In this document: piece by piece, positions 8,326 through 17,525 of the stretch
Numbering within the stretch: the first letter of the stretch is position 1
How the letters are laid out: each line of letters starts with the position of its first letter
DNA from: Lichenicoccus sp963693035
GTDB taxonomy: Bacteria; Pseudomonadota; Alphaproteobacteria; Acetobacterales; Acetobacteraceae
NCBI GenBank assembly: GCA_963693035.2
Contig: CAXMMQ010000008.1
Span: 1-64,000, forward strand
DNA length: 64,000 nt
Reading direction: 5' to 3'
Translations under genes and position numbers: made by a program
The notes under the pieces: model-generated
Told to the model about the DNA's origin: nothing
Database searches by the model: none
The model's input: only the letters and a program-made list of their open reading frames with translations

Positions 8326-9258
8326 ATGATCCTGCGTATCGCGCTGTTCGCCCTCATGGCTGTCGGACTGGCCGGTTTCGGCGCCGTGACCTGGCGCGCC
8401 ACCCACATGCCGCCGCCGCCGCCGCCAAAGCCGATCGTGGCGATCGCGCCGCAGGCGGCACCGCCACCGCCGCCGGTCACCGCGACCGTACTCGTCGCCG
8501 CCGGCAGCCTGCGCGGCGGCAGCTTCATGCGCCCGGAGGATCTTTCGACCGCGACGCTGGAAAAGGCGACCCTCCCCGCGAACGTCGAGCTCGATACGAA
8601 GGCCAACCGGGCGGACCTCAACGGCGCGCTGGTGCTGCATTCGCTGGCGCCCGGCCAGACCGTCACCGCGGCCGACGTGATCCTTCCGGGCGAGCACGGC
8701 TTCGTCGCCGCGATCCTCGCGCCGGGCATGCGCGCTGTCATGGTCGGCGGCGCGCAGATCGACGGCGATACCTCGCTGCTCTCCCCCGGGGATCGGGTCG
8801 ACATCATCCTCACCGAGGCGCAGGAGGAGACGGCCGGCAGCAAGCTCGCCCTGGCCCGGAAGATCTCCGCGGAGACCGTGCTGTCGAACATCCGTCTGCT
8901 GGCGGTGGACCAGCAGCTCGTGCAGCGCGCGGCCGCCGACAAGGACAAGAATGTCGGCATGCCCGGCCTGGCTCCGGGCGCCGGCGGCCTCACGCTCGAG
9001 GTGTCGCCGCTGGACGCCGAACATCTCGTGCTGGCGCTGAAGCTCGGCAAAATCGCACTTGCGCTGCGGCCGGCGGAGCGGGATGCAGCCGCCGGCGGGA
9101 TCACCCTCGCGCGCGCCGAGATGGCACGCGAAACGCCGCCGGCGCCGATCCGTGCAGGCGACGTCATGCACACCCTGAACGCCCCGACAGATGTGCACGG
9201 GGCGATCACCGCGGTGCACGTCTATGACAGCACCGGCGAGAAGGACTTCCAGTTCTGA
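8326..9258 (+). CDS. cpaB: CpaB/RcpC pilus assembly protein
   Basis: 310 residues with an N-terminal membrane anchor (ILRIALFALMAVGLAGFGAV), a proline-rich linker (PPPPPPKP), a SAF domain (VLVAAGSLRGGSFMRPEDL through the ADVILPGEHGFV segment), and the CpaB/RcpC domain with GGAQIDGDTSLLSPGDRVDIIL. CpaB sits in the periplasm and assists the CpaC secretin. Its stop overlaps the cpaC start (TGATG). Confidence 0.9.
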   Translation: MILRIALFALMAVGLAGFGAVTWRATHMPPPPPPKPIVAIAPQAAPPPPPVTATVLVAAGSLRGGSFMRPEDLSTATLEKATLPANVELDTKANRADLNGALVLHSLAPGQTVTAADVILPGEHGFVAAILAPGMRAVMVGGAQIDGDTSLLSPGDRVDIILTEAQEETAGSKLALARKISAETVLSNIRLLAVDQQLVQRAAADKDKNVGMPGLAPGAGGLTLEVSPLDAEHLVLALKLGKIALALRPAERDAAAGGITLARAEMARETPPAPIRAGDVMHTLNAPTDVHGAITAVHVYDSTGEKDFQF

Positions 9259-10691
9259 TGCATATCGGCCGCCAGACCATCCGCTGCAGCGTGGCAGCCG
9301 GCCTCTGCCTGCTGGGTATCCGCCCGGCGGCCGCCGAGCCGTTCAACCTCGCACCCGCCGGGCACGATGCCGCGCCGCGGTCGAACGTGGCGATGCCGAC
9401 GGACGAGAACGGCCAGCCGGCGCAGCGCGCCTTTTCCATCGAGGCCGGCACCGGACGCGTGATGCCGATCGCCGGCATTGCAGCCAACGTCTTCGTCGCC
9501 GACCCGAAGATCGTCCAGGTGCGCCCGGCGAGCGCCTCCGCCCTGTTCCTGTTCGGCCTGATCCCCGGACGCACCACGATCGCGGCACTCGACGCATCCG
9601 GCCATCCGGTCGGCCAGTACGAGGTCACCGTGCGGCCGAGCAGCTATGGCGCCGCAAGTGCCGGCGAGGCGATCGCCCGGGCCCTGCCGGAGAGCCATCT
9701 CAGCCTGACGACGACGCCGAGCGGCGTCATCCTCAACGGCGACGTCACCAGCGGCGCCGACGCGCAGGAAGCACTGGACATCGCGCGCAGCTATATTCCG
9801 ACAGGCCAGACTGTCACCAACCAGATCAACGTGGTCGGTTCCGTCACCGTCGGGCTGAAGGTGCGCATCACCGAGATGGACCGCCAGGTCACGCGCCAGC
9901 TCGGTGTCGACTGGCAGGCGATGGGCCAGCTCGGCAAATATGCGATCGGTTTCGCGACCGCGAACGGCGTCGCCGCCACCGTCACCAGCGCCTTTGTCAA
10001 CAAGGGCATCACCGTCGATACCGTGCTCGAGGCGCTGTCGCAGGACAACCTGGTGCGCGTGCTGGCCGAACCCAACCTCACCGCGCGCAGCGGCGAGAGT
10101 GCGAGCTTCCTGGTCGGCGGCGAATATCCGGTGCCGGTGGCGCAGGGCGGCTCGTCCAGCAACGCGATCACCATCACCTACCAGCAATATGGCGTCTCGC
10201 TGTCGTTCGTGCCGACGGTGCTCAGCTCCGGACGCATCAGCCTGCATGTGCGGCCCGAGGTCAGCGCCCTCGCCACCACGGCAGCGGACGGCGCCGTGAC
10301 GCTCAGCCAGGGCTCCGGCAGCCTGCAGATCCCGGCGCTGACGATCAGGCGGGCCGAGACCACGCTGGAGCTCGGCTCCGGTCAGAGTTTCGCCATTGCC
10401 GGACTGCTGCAGGACAACACGACGCAGGCCAACAACGCGCTGCCCGGCCTCGGCGACGTGCCGGTGCTGGGCGCGCTGTTCCGCTCCGACAGCTACACGC
10501 ACAACCAGACCGAGCTGGTGATCATCGTGACGCCGTACATCGTCGGCTCGGTGAACGATCCGGATGCGCTGCAGGCTCCGGGGGATCACTTCAAGGTGCC
10601 CAACGACATCGAGCGGGTGCTGCTGCTGCGCCAGCATGGCGGCAGCTCGGACATCACGGTCCCTGGCGATGCAGGATTTGTAGTGCAATGA
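9258..10691 (+). CDS. cpaC: CpaC/RcpA outer-membrane secretin of the Tad pilus
   Basis: 477 residues with a signal peptide ending near AAAEP. The N-terminal pilus-domain segment (GRVMPIAGIAANVFVADPKIVQVRP, residues ~70-95) and a BON-like region precede the secretin domain with VLAEPNLTARSGESASFLVGGEYPVP (~275-300), LSFVPTVLSSGRISLHVRPEVS, and the closing block GLGDVPVLGALFRSDSY...TELVIIVTPYIV. It forms the outer-membrane pore through which the pilus exits. The stop overlaps the next gene as ATGA. Confidence 0.95.
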   Translation: MHIGRQTIRCSVAAGLCLLGIRPAAAEPFNLAPAGHDAAPRSNVAMPTDENGQPAQRAFSIEAGTGRVMPIAGIAANVFVADPKIVQVRPASASALFLFGLIPGRTTIAALDASGHPVGQYEVTVRPSSYGAASAGEAIARALPESHLSLTTTPSGVILNGDVTSGADAQEALDIARSYIPTGQTVTNQINVVGSVTVGLKVRITEMDRQVTRQLGVDWQAMGQLGKYAIGFATANGVAATVTSAFVNKGITVDTVLEALSQDNLVRVLAEPNLTARSGESASFLVGGEYPVPVAQGGSSSNAITITYQQYGVSLSFVPTVLSSGRISLHVRPEVSALATTAADGAVTLSQGSGSLQIPALTIRRAETTLELGSGQSFAIAGLLQDNTTQANNALPGLGDVPVLGALFRSDSYTHNQTELVIIVTPYIVGSVNDPDALQAPGDHFKVPNDIERVLLLRQHGGSSDITVPGDAGFVVQ

Positions 10692-10963
10692 GACCCTCGA
10701 TCAACTGGCTTATCCTCGGCTTCCCGCTGTTGCTGGCGGCCTGCGGCGACCCGTACCAGCGCCCCGGAACCTGGCAGGCCCAGGGCCTGAACGACGCCAA
10801 CCTCAAGGCGGAGTCTAGCAACAAGACGGACTTCATCATGGGGCACGCCGATCCCGGCTCGAACGGCACCCTGGATGCCGGCGCCGTCGACCGGCTGCAG
10901 CAGGGCAAGGCCAACAAGCTGAGCATCGACCCGACCTCCAGCCTGGCCGGAGGCGGCTCGTGA
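10688..10963 (+). CDS. Short CpaD-like pilus lipoprotein
   Basis: 91 residues with a lipoprotein signal, lipobox LAAC at residues 16-19 (FPLLLAACG). The mature part starts DPYQRPGTWQAQGLNDANLK and ends with a RLQQGKANKLSID region. Position between the secretin and CpaE is that of cpaD, and the YQRPGTW...NDANL text matches what I remember of Acetobacteraceae Tad loci, but canonical CpaD is more than twice as long. It overlaps cpaC (ATGA) and cpaE (GTGA) by four bases each, so it is a firm part of the operon. Role as secretin pilotin or outer-membrane partner is inferred from position. Confidence 0.75.
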   Translation: MRPSINWLILGFPLLLAACGDPYQRPGTWQAQGLNDANLKAESSNKTDFIMGHADPGSNGTLDAGAVDRLQQGKANKLSIDPTSSLAGGGS

Positions 10964-12225
10964 GTGGCGCCGGCAGTTCCGGCCCGTCGGAACCGACGCG
11001 CCACGACCGCTCCTCGATGATCGCCTTCGTGAACGACGGCGAGACCGAGACCGCGCTGCGCGAGGGTCTCGCCGAGGTGGCCGGCATGACCATCGACGTG
11101 CGACGCGGCGGGGTGAAGGGCGCCATGGCCACCATGCGCAAGATCGCAACGCCGCGCATGCTGATCATCGACGTGTCGGGCGAGGCGCATCCGCTGACCG
11201 CACTGGCCTCCCTCGCCGACATCATCGAGCCGGAAGTGCAGGTCCTGGTCACCGGCGATGCGCGAGACGTCGATTTCTACCGGCAGGTGACACGCGGGCT
11301 GGGCAGCGCGGAATATCTGCCGAAGCCGCTCACCCGCGACATGGTGTCGCGGCATTTCGCGCCGCTGATGGCCGGCCAGACCGCCAGCCACGAAATCATC
11401 CAGGGCGGCCGCATGGTCACCGTGACCGGGGTGCGCGGCGGCACCGGCGCCACCACCATCGCGGTGCATCTCGCCTGGCATTTCGCGGTCGACATGCGGC
11501 GCCATACCGCCCTGCTCGACCCCGACCTGCACATGGGCAACATGGCCATGCTGCTCAACAGCAAGGCGACCGGCGGCCTGCGCACGGCGCTGGAGAACCC
11601 GGACCGGCTCGACGAGCTGTTCGTCGAACGCGCGGCCCAGCCGATCGAGAACTCGCCGCAATCCGAACGCCTGCACGTGCTCGCCGGCGCCTGCCGCATG
11701 ACCGACGACCTGAACTACTCGCCGGGTGCCGCGACCCGCCTCACGCAGCTTCTGCAGCGGCGCTACGGCTTCGTCGTGGCCGACGTGCCGTTCCGCCCGT
11801 CGCCGCTATATCGCGACCTGATGGCGCTTGGCCACCAGCGCATCCTGGTGATGGAGCCGAGCCTGAGCTCGATCCGCGACACCCTGCGCCTGCTGTCGCT
11901 GCCGAACAGCCCGAACCAGACCCGGCGCGCGATCATCGTGCTGAACCGCCTGGGCCAGAATGGCGGCCTGACCCGCCGCCAGGTCGAGGACGCCCTCAAG
12001 ATGGCGCCCGACGTGGTGATCGCCGACCTGCCCAAGCAGATCGCGGCAGCGGCGACGCTGGGCGAGCCGGCGGCCGCGATGAAGGGCGGCTTCCGCGCCG
12101 GCATCCTCGAGCTGGCCCGCCAGGCTGCCTTCGAGCGCCTGCTCGACGGTCAAAACGCCAAGGCGCAGGCGGAGAGCAAGCAGAGCGTGCTGCCGAAGCT
12201 GCGCCTGTTCGGACGGGCCGCATGA
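10960..12225 (+). CDS. cpaE: CpaE/TadZ pilus localisation ATPase
   Basis: 421 residues, GTG start overlapping the previous stop. It has an N-terminal receiver-like domain without obvious phosphorylation role (residues ~20-145, LIIDVSGEAHPLTALASL) and a MinD/ParA-like domain from ~150 with the P-loop GVRGGTGATTIAVHLAWHF, DPDLHMGNMAMLL and VADVPFRPSPLY. The P-loop lacks the signature Lys of ParA (GGTGATT), as is common in TadZ. CpaE places the pilus machinery, typically at a pole. Confidence 0.93.
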   Translation: MSGAGSSGPSEPTRHDRSSMIAFVNDGETETALREGLAEVAGMTIDVRRGGVKGAMATMRKIATPRMLIIDVSGEAHPLTALASLADIIEPEVQVLVTGDARDVDFYRQVTRGLGSAEYLPKPLTRDMVSRHFAPLMAGQTASHEIIQGGRMVTVTGVRGGTGATTIAVHLAWHFAVDMRRHTALLDPDLHMGNMAMLLNSKATGGLRTALENPDRLDELFVERAAQPIENSPQSERLHVLAGACRMTDDLNYSPGAATRLTQLLQRRYGFVVADVPFRPSPLYRDLMALGHQRILVMEPSLSSIRDTLRLLSLPNSPNQTRRAIIVLNRLGQNGGLTRRQVEDALKMAPDVVIADLPKQIAAAATLGEPAAAMKGGFRAGILELARQAAFERLLDGQNAKAQAESKQSVLPKLRLFGRAA

Positions 12226-13808
12226 GCCTCGCCGCCCGCACCTTCGGCCGGCGCACGCCCGGCCAGCCGCGCGACTTCGAGCCGGGACCCGAAGCGGACG
12301 TTCCGGCCTCGGCACCGGACGATGCGGAGACGCCGGCGGAGGATTCCGAGTCCCTGCTCGCGCCGGAGCCGGCCGACACGGGCGCGGCGCTGCCGATGGC
12401 GCCACCCGCCGTCCCGGCCGGCCTGCCTGCAGGTGCGCCCGCGAGCATTCCCGTCGCGGCGCCCGAGCCGGCGCCGTCGCCGTTCCTGACGCAGGCGCCC
12501 TTGAAGGCGGCACCCTCCGGTGGACAAGCGAGCGCGCTGACGCCCACTGCGGCGCTGCGCGAATTGCGCACGCTCTGCCTCGGCCGCGTCGATCCGGCCG
12601 CCGTCGCCAAGATCCCGCAGCACCGGCTTGCCGCCGAGATGGAGCGCCTGGTCTCCGAGATCGCCAGCTCGCACCGGCTGCAGCTCAATGGCCGCGAACA
12701 GCGCAAGCTCGCCGAGGAGCTGATCGACGACATGCTCGGGCTCGGCCCGCTGCAGCCGCTGCTCGCCGACGACACCATCGCCGACATCATGGTGAACGGC
12801 CCGGACAAGGTGTTCGTCGAGCGCAGCGGCAAGGTGGTGCTGAGCGACGTGCATTTCCGCGACGCCGCGCACGTCACCAATATCTGCCAGCGCATCGCGT
12901 CGGGCGTCGGCCGGCGTGTCGACGAGAGCTCCCCCACGGTGGATGCCCGCCTCAAGGACGGCTCGCGCGTCAACATCGTGCTGCAGCCGCTGGCGCTCGA
13001 CGGCCCCTATATCTCGATCAGAAAGTTCAGCAAGAAGCCGATCGATTTCCAGAAGCTGATCGGCTACGGCGCGCTCACCGCTCCGGTCGCGCGGATCCTC
13101 GAGATTGCCGGGCGCGCCCGGCTGAACATCGTGATCTCGGGCGGCACCGGCTCCGGCAAGACCACGATGATGAACGCGATCTCGCGCATGATCGATGTCG
13201 GCGAACGCGTGGTGACCATCGAGGACGCCGCCGAGCTGCAGCTCCAGCAGCCGCATGTGGTGCGACTGGAGACCCGCCCCGCCAGCCTCGAGGGGCGCGG
13301 CGAGATCACCCAACGCGACCTCGTGCGCAACGCCCTGCGCATGCGGCCGGACCGGGTGATCATCGGCGAGGTGCGGTCGGGCGAGGCGTTCGACATGTTG
13401 CAGGCGATGAACACCGGCCATGACGGCTCGATGTCCACGGTGCACGCCAACACCACGCGCGATGCGCTCACCCGTATCGAGAACATGGTGCAGATGGGCA
13501 ATACCGGCCTGCCGTCCCGCGCCATACGCCAGCAGATCGCAAGTGCCGTCGACCTCATCGTGCAGGTCGAGCGGCAGCGCGACGGCGGCAGACGCGTGAC
13601 GCAGGTCACCGAGGTCTGCGGCATGGAAGGCGAGGTCGTCATCCTCAACGACGTGTTCCAGCTCGAACTGACCGGCGAGGACCAGAACGGCAAGCTGATC
13701 GGCCGCTACAAGACCAGCCTGACGCGCCCGCACTGCCAGCAGCGCCTGGCCTATTTCGGGCTCGACCGGGCCTGGGTCACCGCGTTGGGCGAGTCCGCCG
13801 CGCTATGA
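12222..13808 (+). CDS. cpaF: CpaF/TadA secretion ATPase
   Basis: 528 residues. It is the hexameric ATPase that powers pilus extension from the cytoplasm. After a long Pro/Ala-rich, probably disordered N-terminus (~residues 1-100) comes the conserved domain: ELIDDMLGLGPLQPLLADDTI, IADIMVNGPDKVFVER, Walker A ISGGTGSGKTTMMNAI (~305-320), the Asp box TIEDAAELQLQQPHVVRLE, and Walker B RPDRVIIGEVRSGEAFDMLQ with the His box GSMSTVHANT. It overlaps both neighbours by ATGA. Confidence 0.96.
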   Translation: MSLAARTFGRRTPGQPRDFEPGPEADVPASAPDDAETPAEDSESLLAPEPADTGAALPMAPPAVPAGLPAGAPASIPVAAPEPAPSPFLTQAPLKAAPSGGQASALTPTAALRELRTLCLGRVDPAAVAKIPQHRLAAEMERLVSEIASSHRLQLNGREQRKLAEELIDDMLGLGPLQPLLADDTIADIMVNGPDKVFVERSGKVVLSDVHFRDAAHVTNICQRIASGVGRRVDESSPTVDARLKDGSRVNIVLQPLALDGPYISIRKFSKKPIDFQKLIGYGALTAPVARILEIAGRARLNIVISGGTGSGKTTMMNAISRMIDVGERVVTIEDAAELQLQQPHVVRLETRPASLEGRGEITQRDLVRNALRMRPDRVIIGEVRSGEAFDMLQAMNTGHDGSMSTVHANTTRDALTRIENMVQMGNTGLPSRAIRQQIASAVDLIVQVERQRDGGRRVTQVTEVCGMEGEVVILNDVFQLELTGEDQNGKLIGRYKTSLTRPHCQQRLAYFGLDRAWVTALGESAAL

Positions 13809-14767
13809 ACGCCTATTTGCTGCCGCTGGCGTTCCTGCTGTTCTCGGTCGTCGGCATCTGCGCCTTCCTGCTCAACCAGGTGCGCGAGCGCCAGCGCAGG
13901 CTGCGCCATCGTTTCGCCAAGGCACTCGACCCGTATGCCAAGCGCCGACGCGATGATCCCGGCAACGCACCGACGGCGCGGATCTCCACGGACGCGCCAA
14001 AGCCGACCATGGCGGCGCGCTATGCGAGCATCTTCGGTTTCAATGCGGCGCGGCTGGACCTCTATCCGGCGCGCCCGCTGATCATGATCGGTGTCGCGTC
14101 CCTGGTGGGCTGCATCGTTGCAGGCATGCTTAAGGTCATCGCCGGATCGATCGCGCTGCTGGGCATTCCGCTGCTGTGCATCATGTTCAGCCGCATGCTG
14201 TTCGGCCGCTTCCATACCCGTCGGGCGGACACGTTGTTCAAGCAGTTTCCCGACGCACTGGCGATGATCGTGCGCGCGGTGCGGGTCGGCATTCCGATCA
14301 GCGAGGCGGTCCGGGCGGTGGCGCGCGAGAACGAGGCACCGACCGCGATCGAATTCGGGCGGCTGGCCGACCAGATGGCGATCGGCCTGCCGCTCGACGA
14401 GGCGCTTCGTAGCATGGCGGAGCGCAACGGCCTGCCGGAATACCGCTTCTTTGCGACCGCCCTGACCCTGCAGGGCCAGACCGGCGGCAATCTGAGCGAG
14501 ACGCTGGACAACCTCGCCGACGTGATACGCAAGCGGGTCGCCGCCCGCGCCCGCGGCTACGCGCTGGCGGCGGAAGCGCGCACCAGCGCCAACGTGCTGA
14601 GTGCGTTGCCGGTGCTGCTGTTTATTGCTCTCATGTTCATGAACCCGAGCTACGCCGACCAGCTTCTCTATACCCGGTCCGGGCACATGATCCTCGGCCT
14701 GACGCTGATCCTGCTCGGCGGCGGCATGGGCGTGATGCGCATGATGATCCAGAAGAGCCTGTCATGA
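13805..14767 (+). CDS. tadB: TadB inner-membrane pilus platform protein
   Basis: 320 residues. N-terminal membrane span (LPLAFLLFSVVGICAFLL), basic linker, two central spans (LIMIGVASLVGCIVAGML), a T2SSF domain with FKQFPDALAMIVRAVRVGIPISEAV and ALTLQGQTGGNLSETLDNLA, and C-terminal spans. With TadC it forms the platform acted on by the CpaF ATPase. Stop overlaps tadC (ATGA). Confidence 0.93.
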   Translation: MNAYLLPLAFLLFSVVGICAFLLNQVRERQRRLRHRFAKALDPYAKRRRDDPGNAPTARISTDAPKPTMAARYASIFGFNAARLDLYPARPLIMIGVASLVGCIVAGMLKVIAGSIALLGIPLLCIMFSRMLFGRFHTRRADTLFKQFPDALAMIVRAVRVGIPISEAVRAVARENEAPTAIEFGRLADQMAIGLPLDEALRSMAERNGLPEYRFFATALTLQGQTGGNLSETLDNLADVIRKRVAARARGYALAAEARTSANVLSALPVLLFIALMFMNPSYADQLLYTRSGHMILGLTLILLGGGMGVMRMMIQKSLS

Positions 14768-15702
14768 ACACGACTGCGCTCATCGGCGTCGGCGGCATGG
14801 TGCTGTTCCTGATCCCGCTCTGTGCCCTGCCGGTGATGACGCTGCTGCGCCGGCGCAAGCGGCTCAAGGAGCGCCTGCTGGCGGCCCAGCAGAGCGATGG
14901 CGTCGTCGCCGATGCGGTGATCAAGCGTGCCAAGGCGCCGCCGTTTGCCGCCAGTGTGGCGAGCCTGGGCTTTGCCGTCGTGCGCACCGGCCTGCTCTCC
15001 AAGGGCACCCTGACCGAGCTCGAGCAGACCCTGCAGGCGGGCGGCTTCCGGGGCGGCAACGGGCTCGGATTGTTCGTCGGCTCGAAGATCGTGCTGGTGC
15101 TGATCCTACCGGTCATCGCCTTCGTCGCCCTGCGCCATGTCCACATGCAGACCATGCTGCATCTCGCGATGATCTTCGGGTCGGCGGTCATCGGCCTGCT
15201 GTCACCGGATTTCTTCATACGCAACATGCGCAAGAAATATCTCAAGGCGGTCGAACGCGGACTTGCCGATGCGCTCGACATGATGATCATCTGCGCCGAA
15301 GCCGGCCTTGCCCTCGAGGCCGCGATCCGCCGGGTGAGCATCGAGATCGTGCACGCGCATCCGAAACTCGCCGAAGAGCTTTCCATCACCTCGGGTGAGC
15401 TGAACATGATTTCCGAAAGCCGCGTGGCGCTGACCAACATGGGGGCACGCACCGGACTTCCAGCGCTGAGGCGGCTCGGCGGGACGCTGGTGCAGACGAT
15501 CCAGTACGGCACGCCGCTCAGCGTGGCGCTGCGCACCCTTGCGACCGAGCTGCGCCAGGAGACGCTGACACGCTACGAGGAAAAGGCGGCCCGGCTGCCG
15601 GTGCTGCTGACCGTTCCGATGATCCTGTTCATCCTGCCTTGCGTCTTTCTCATCGTGGCCGGCCCGATCGCGGTCCAGGTCATGCAAAAGTTCAGGCACT
15701 GA
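14764..15702 (+). CDS. tadC: TadC inner-membrane pilus platform protein
   Basis: 312 residues with a T2SSF domain: ERGLADALDMMIICAEAGLALEAAIRRV, TNMGARTGLPALRRLGGTLVQT and YGTPLSVALRTLATELRQETLTRYEEKAARLPVLLTVP, followed by a C-terminal span. It pairs with TadB in the membrane platform. Four bases separate it from tadD. Confidence 0.93.
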   Translation: MNTTALIGVGGMVLFLIPLCALPVMTLLRRRKRLKERLLAAQQSDGVVADAVIKRAKAPPFAASVASLGFAVVRTGLLSKGTLTELEQTLQAGGFRGGNGLGLFVGSKIVLVLILPVIAFVALRHVHMQTMLHLAMIFGSAVIGLLSPDFFIRNMRKKYLKAVERGLADALDMMIICAEAGLALEAAIRRVSIEIVHAHPKLAEELSITSGELNMISESRVALTNMGARTGLPALRRLGGTLVQTIQYGTPLSVALRTLATELRQETLTRYEEKAARLPVLLTVPMILFILPCVFLIVAGPIAVQVMQKFRH

Positions 15703-15706
15703 TCGC

Positions 15707-16474
15707 ATGCATATCCGTTCGACCGCCCCGATCCTCGTCTCCCTGCTCGGCCTGCTCGGGCTGGCCGCCTGCACCGCCGACAGGAGCCAGCCGGCCACCA
15801 TCAGCCTGGGCCTCGCCGACAGCGCCCTGGCCGGCGGCTCGCCGCAGCTCGCACTCAATGTCAGCCAGGCGGTGCTGGCACGGCATCCGAACGACGTCGC
15901 CGCCCTGCTGCGGCAGGGTGACGCCTACTACGCGCTCGGCGACAGCGGGCGTGCCGCTGCCAGCTATGGCAGGGCGCTCCAGATCATGCCGGACTCGATC
16001 CCGGCCATGCTGGGGGAGTGCCGGACCGCACTCGCCGAGGATCCCGAGCAGGCATTGCGCCGGGTCGATCACGTCCTGGCCATCGACCCGCGCAACCGTG
16101 CCGCCCTCACCGATCGCGGCATCGCGCTCGACCTGATGGGACAGCATGCCGAGGCGCAGACCCAGTATCGCCTGGCGCTGGCGCAGGGTGGCGAGACCAC
16201 GGCGGCGAAGGTCGATCTCGGTCTGTCGCTGGCGATGACCAACGATGCCGCCACCGCGGTGCAGATCCTGCAGCCGATCGCCGCCGAGCCGGACGCCTCC
16301 GCGCGGGTGCGGCAGGACCTGGCGGTGGCGCTGGTGATGGACGGCCGCACCGACGAGGCGCAGCGCGTGCTGCTGACGCAGATGTCGCCCGACCAGGCGC
16401 GTGCCGCGATCGTCGCCTACCAGGCACTGCGCGACCGGCCGCTGACGCCGCAACTGCTCGACCATGCCACGTAG
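15707..16474 (+). CDS. tadD: TadD TPR lipoprotein
   Basis: 255 residues. Lipoprotein signal with lipobox LAAC (residues 20-23, LLGLAACTAD), then tetratricopeptide repeats such as NDVAALLRQGDAYYALGDSGRAAASYGRAL and NRAALTDRGIALDLMGQHAEAQTQYRLAL. TadD is thought to help secretin assembly. The end overlaps the following pseudopilin gene by 11 bases. Confidence 0.9.
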   Translation: MHIRSTAPILVSLLGLLGLAACTADRSQPATISLGLADSALAGGSPQLALNVSQAVLARHPNDVAALLRQGDAYYALGDSGRAAASYGRALQIMPDSIPAMLGECRTALAEDPEQALRRVDHVLAIDPRNRAALTDRGIALDLMGQHAEAQTQYRLALAQGGETTAAKVDLGLSLAMTNDAATAVQILQPIAAEPDASARVRQDLAVALVMDGRTDEAQRVLLTQMSPDQARAAIVAYQALRDRPLTPQLLDHAT

Positions 16475-16952
16475 TCTGTTCAGACGGCTGCTGGGCTGCC
16501 GGCGCGGCGCGACCGCGCTGGAGTTCGCCATCGTCGGCCCGGTCATGCTGACGCTGATCTTCGCAATCGTCGAGGACGGTCTGATGCTGTTCGCGCAGTC
16601 GGTGCTCGACAACGCGACGCGCGACGCCTCGCGACAGATCATGATCGGCAACATCACCACCGCATCGGGATTCCAGACCCAGTTGTGCAGCGACGTGACC
16701 TCGTTCTTCGACTGCACGAAGCTACAGTTCAATGTCCAATCCAGCGCGGGAGGCTTCCCAGCTGTCATCGTCACCAGCAGCCTGGCCAGCGTGCTGTCCA
16801 CGGCAAACTTCAGTTCCGGTAGCGGCGGCCAGTATGTCTTCGTAGAAGTGGCCTATAATCGACCTTACATGTTTCCGTGGATCCAAAAATTCGCCGGTGC
16901 CGGTTGGGCGCTTATGTCCATACAGGCCTTCCAGAACGAGCCGTTCTCATGA
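16464..16952 (+). CDS. tadE: TadE-like pseudopilin
   Basis: 162 residues. A short basic leader ends in CRRG, followed by ATALEFAIVGPVMLTLIFAIV: Gly at -1 and Glu at +5, the prepilin-peptidase site of TadE/TadF pseudopilins. The rest is periplasmic, with a Cys pair (LCSDVTSFFDCTKL). It is presumably processed by CpaA and primes pilus assembly. Stop overlaps the next gene (ATGA). Confidence 0.88.
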   Translation: MPRSLFRRLLGCRRGATALEFAIVGPVMLTLIFAIVEDGLMLFAQSVLDNATRDASRQIMIGNITTASGFQTQLCSDVTSFFDCTKLQFNVQSSAGGFPAVIVTSSLASVLSTANFSSGSGGQYVFVEVAYNRPYMFPWIQKFAGAGWALMSIQAFQNEPFS

Positions 16953-17518
16953 TGAATTTTCTGCAGCGGCTACGTCATGACCAACACGGAGTGGCCGCTC
17001 TCGAGCTTGCACTGACGGCGCCGCTGATGCTGATCCTGTTCTTTGGCACCGTCGAGGTGACGCAGCTGATCCGGGTGTCCAACAAGCTCACCCTCGCAAC
17101 TCAGGCAATCGCGAACATCATCGGAGGCCAGAACCCGGCAACCGTGCTCAATGTAGGCAATGCTTATGTTGGCGGCGAGTTCGTAATGACGCCGTTCGTC
17201 AACTCAACGCCCTTGCTGGCGACGATCGCCAGCGTTACCTACGACTCCTCCGGTAATCCCTCTCAGCTTGCGTGGCAGATCACCGAGGGAGGAGCCTCGG
17301 CTATGTCCGTGGCGACGGCCTGCAGCCTCGCCAAAGGGTATGGCGTCGGCAGCGACAGCGTGATCATCGTACAGGCGAGCTACAGCTATGCCGCGATCAC
17401 CCACTACATCCTGCCTTCCAGCTATGCGTTGTCACACGTCGCCTACGGCCGACCCAGGAACGTGGCCGCGATCGCCGGCGTATCCTCTCCTCTCACCGCG
17501 CCGACCGGTGGTTGCTGA
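16949..17518 (+). CDS. tadF: Second TadE/TadF-like pseudopilin
   Basis: 189 residues from the ATG at 16949 (ATGATG, so 16952 is also possible). QHG then VAALELALTAPLMLILFFGTV gives Gly at -1 and Glu at +5. The mature part is a Thr/Ser/Ala-rich periplasmic domain with two Cys. The open frame begins 24 codons earlier, inside tadE, but that part is not protein-like. TadE versus TadF naming is by order only. Confidence 0.85.
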   Translation: MMNFLQRLRHDQHGVAALELALTAPLMLILFFGTVEVTQLIRVSNKLTLATQAIANIIGGQNPATVLNVGNAYVGGEFVMTPFVNSTPLLATIASVTYDSSGNPSQLAWQITEGGASAMSVATACSLAKGYGVGSDSVIIVQASYSYAAITHYILPSSYALSHVAYGRPRNVAAIAGVSSPLTAPTGGC

Positions 17519-17525
17519 ACCGGAC

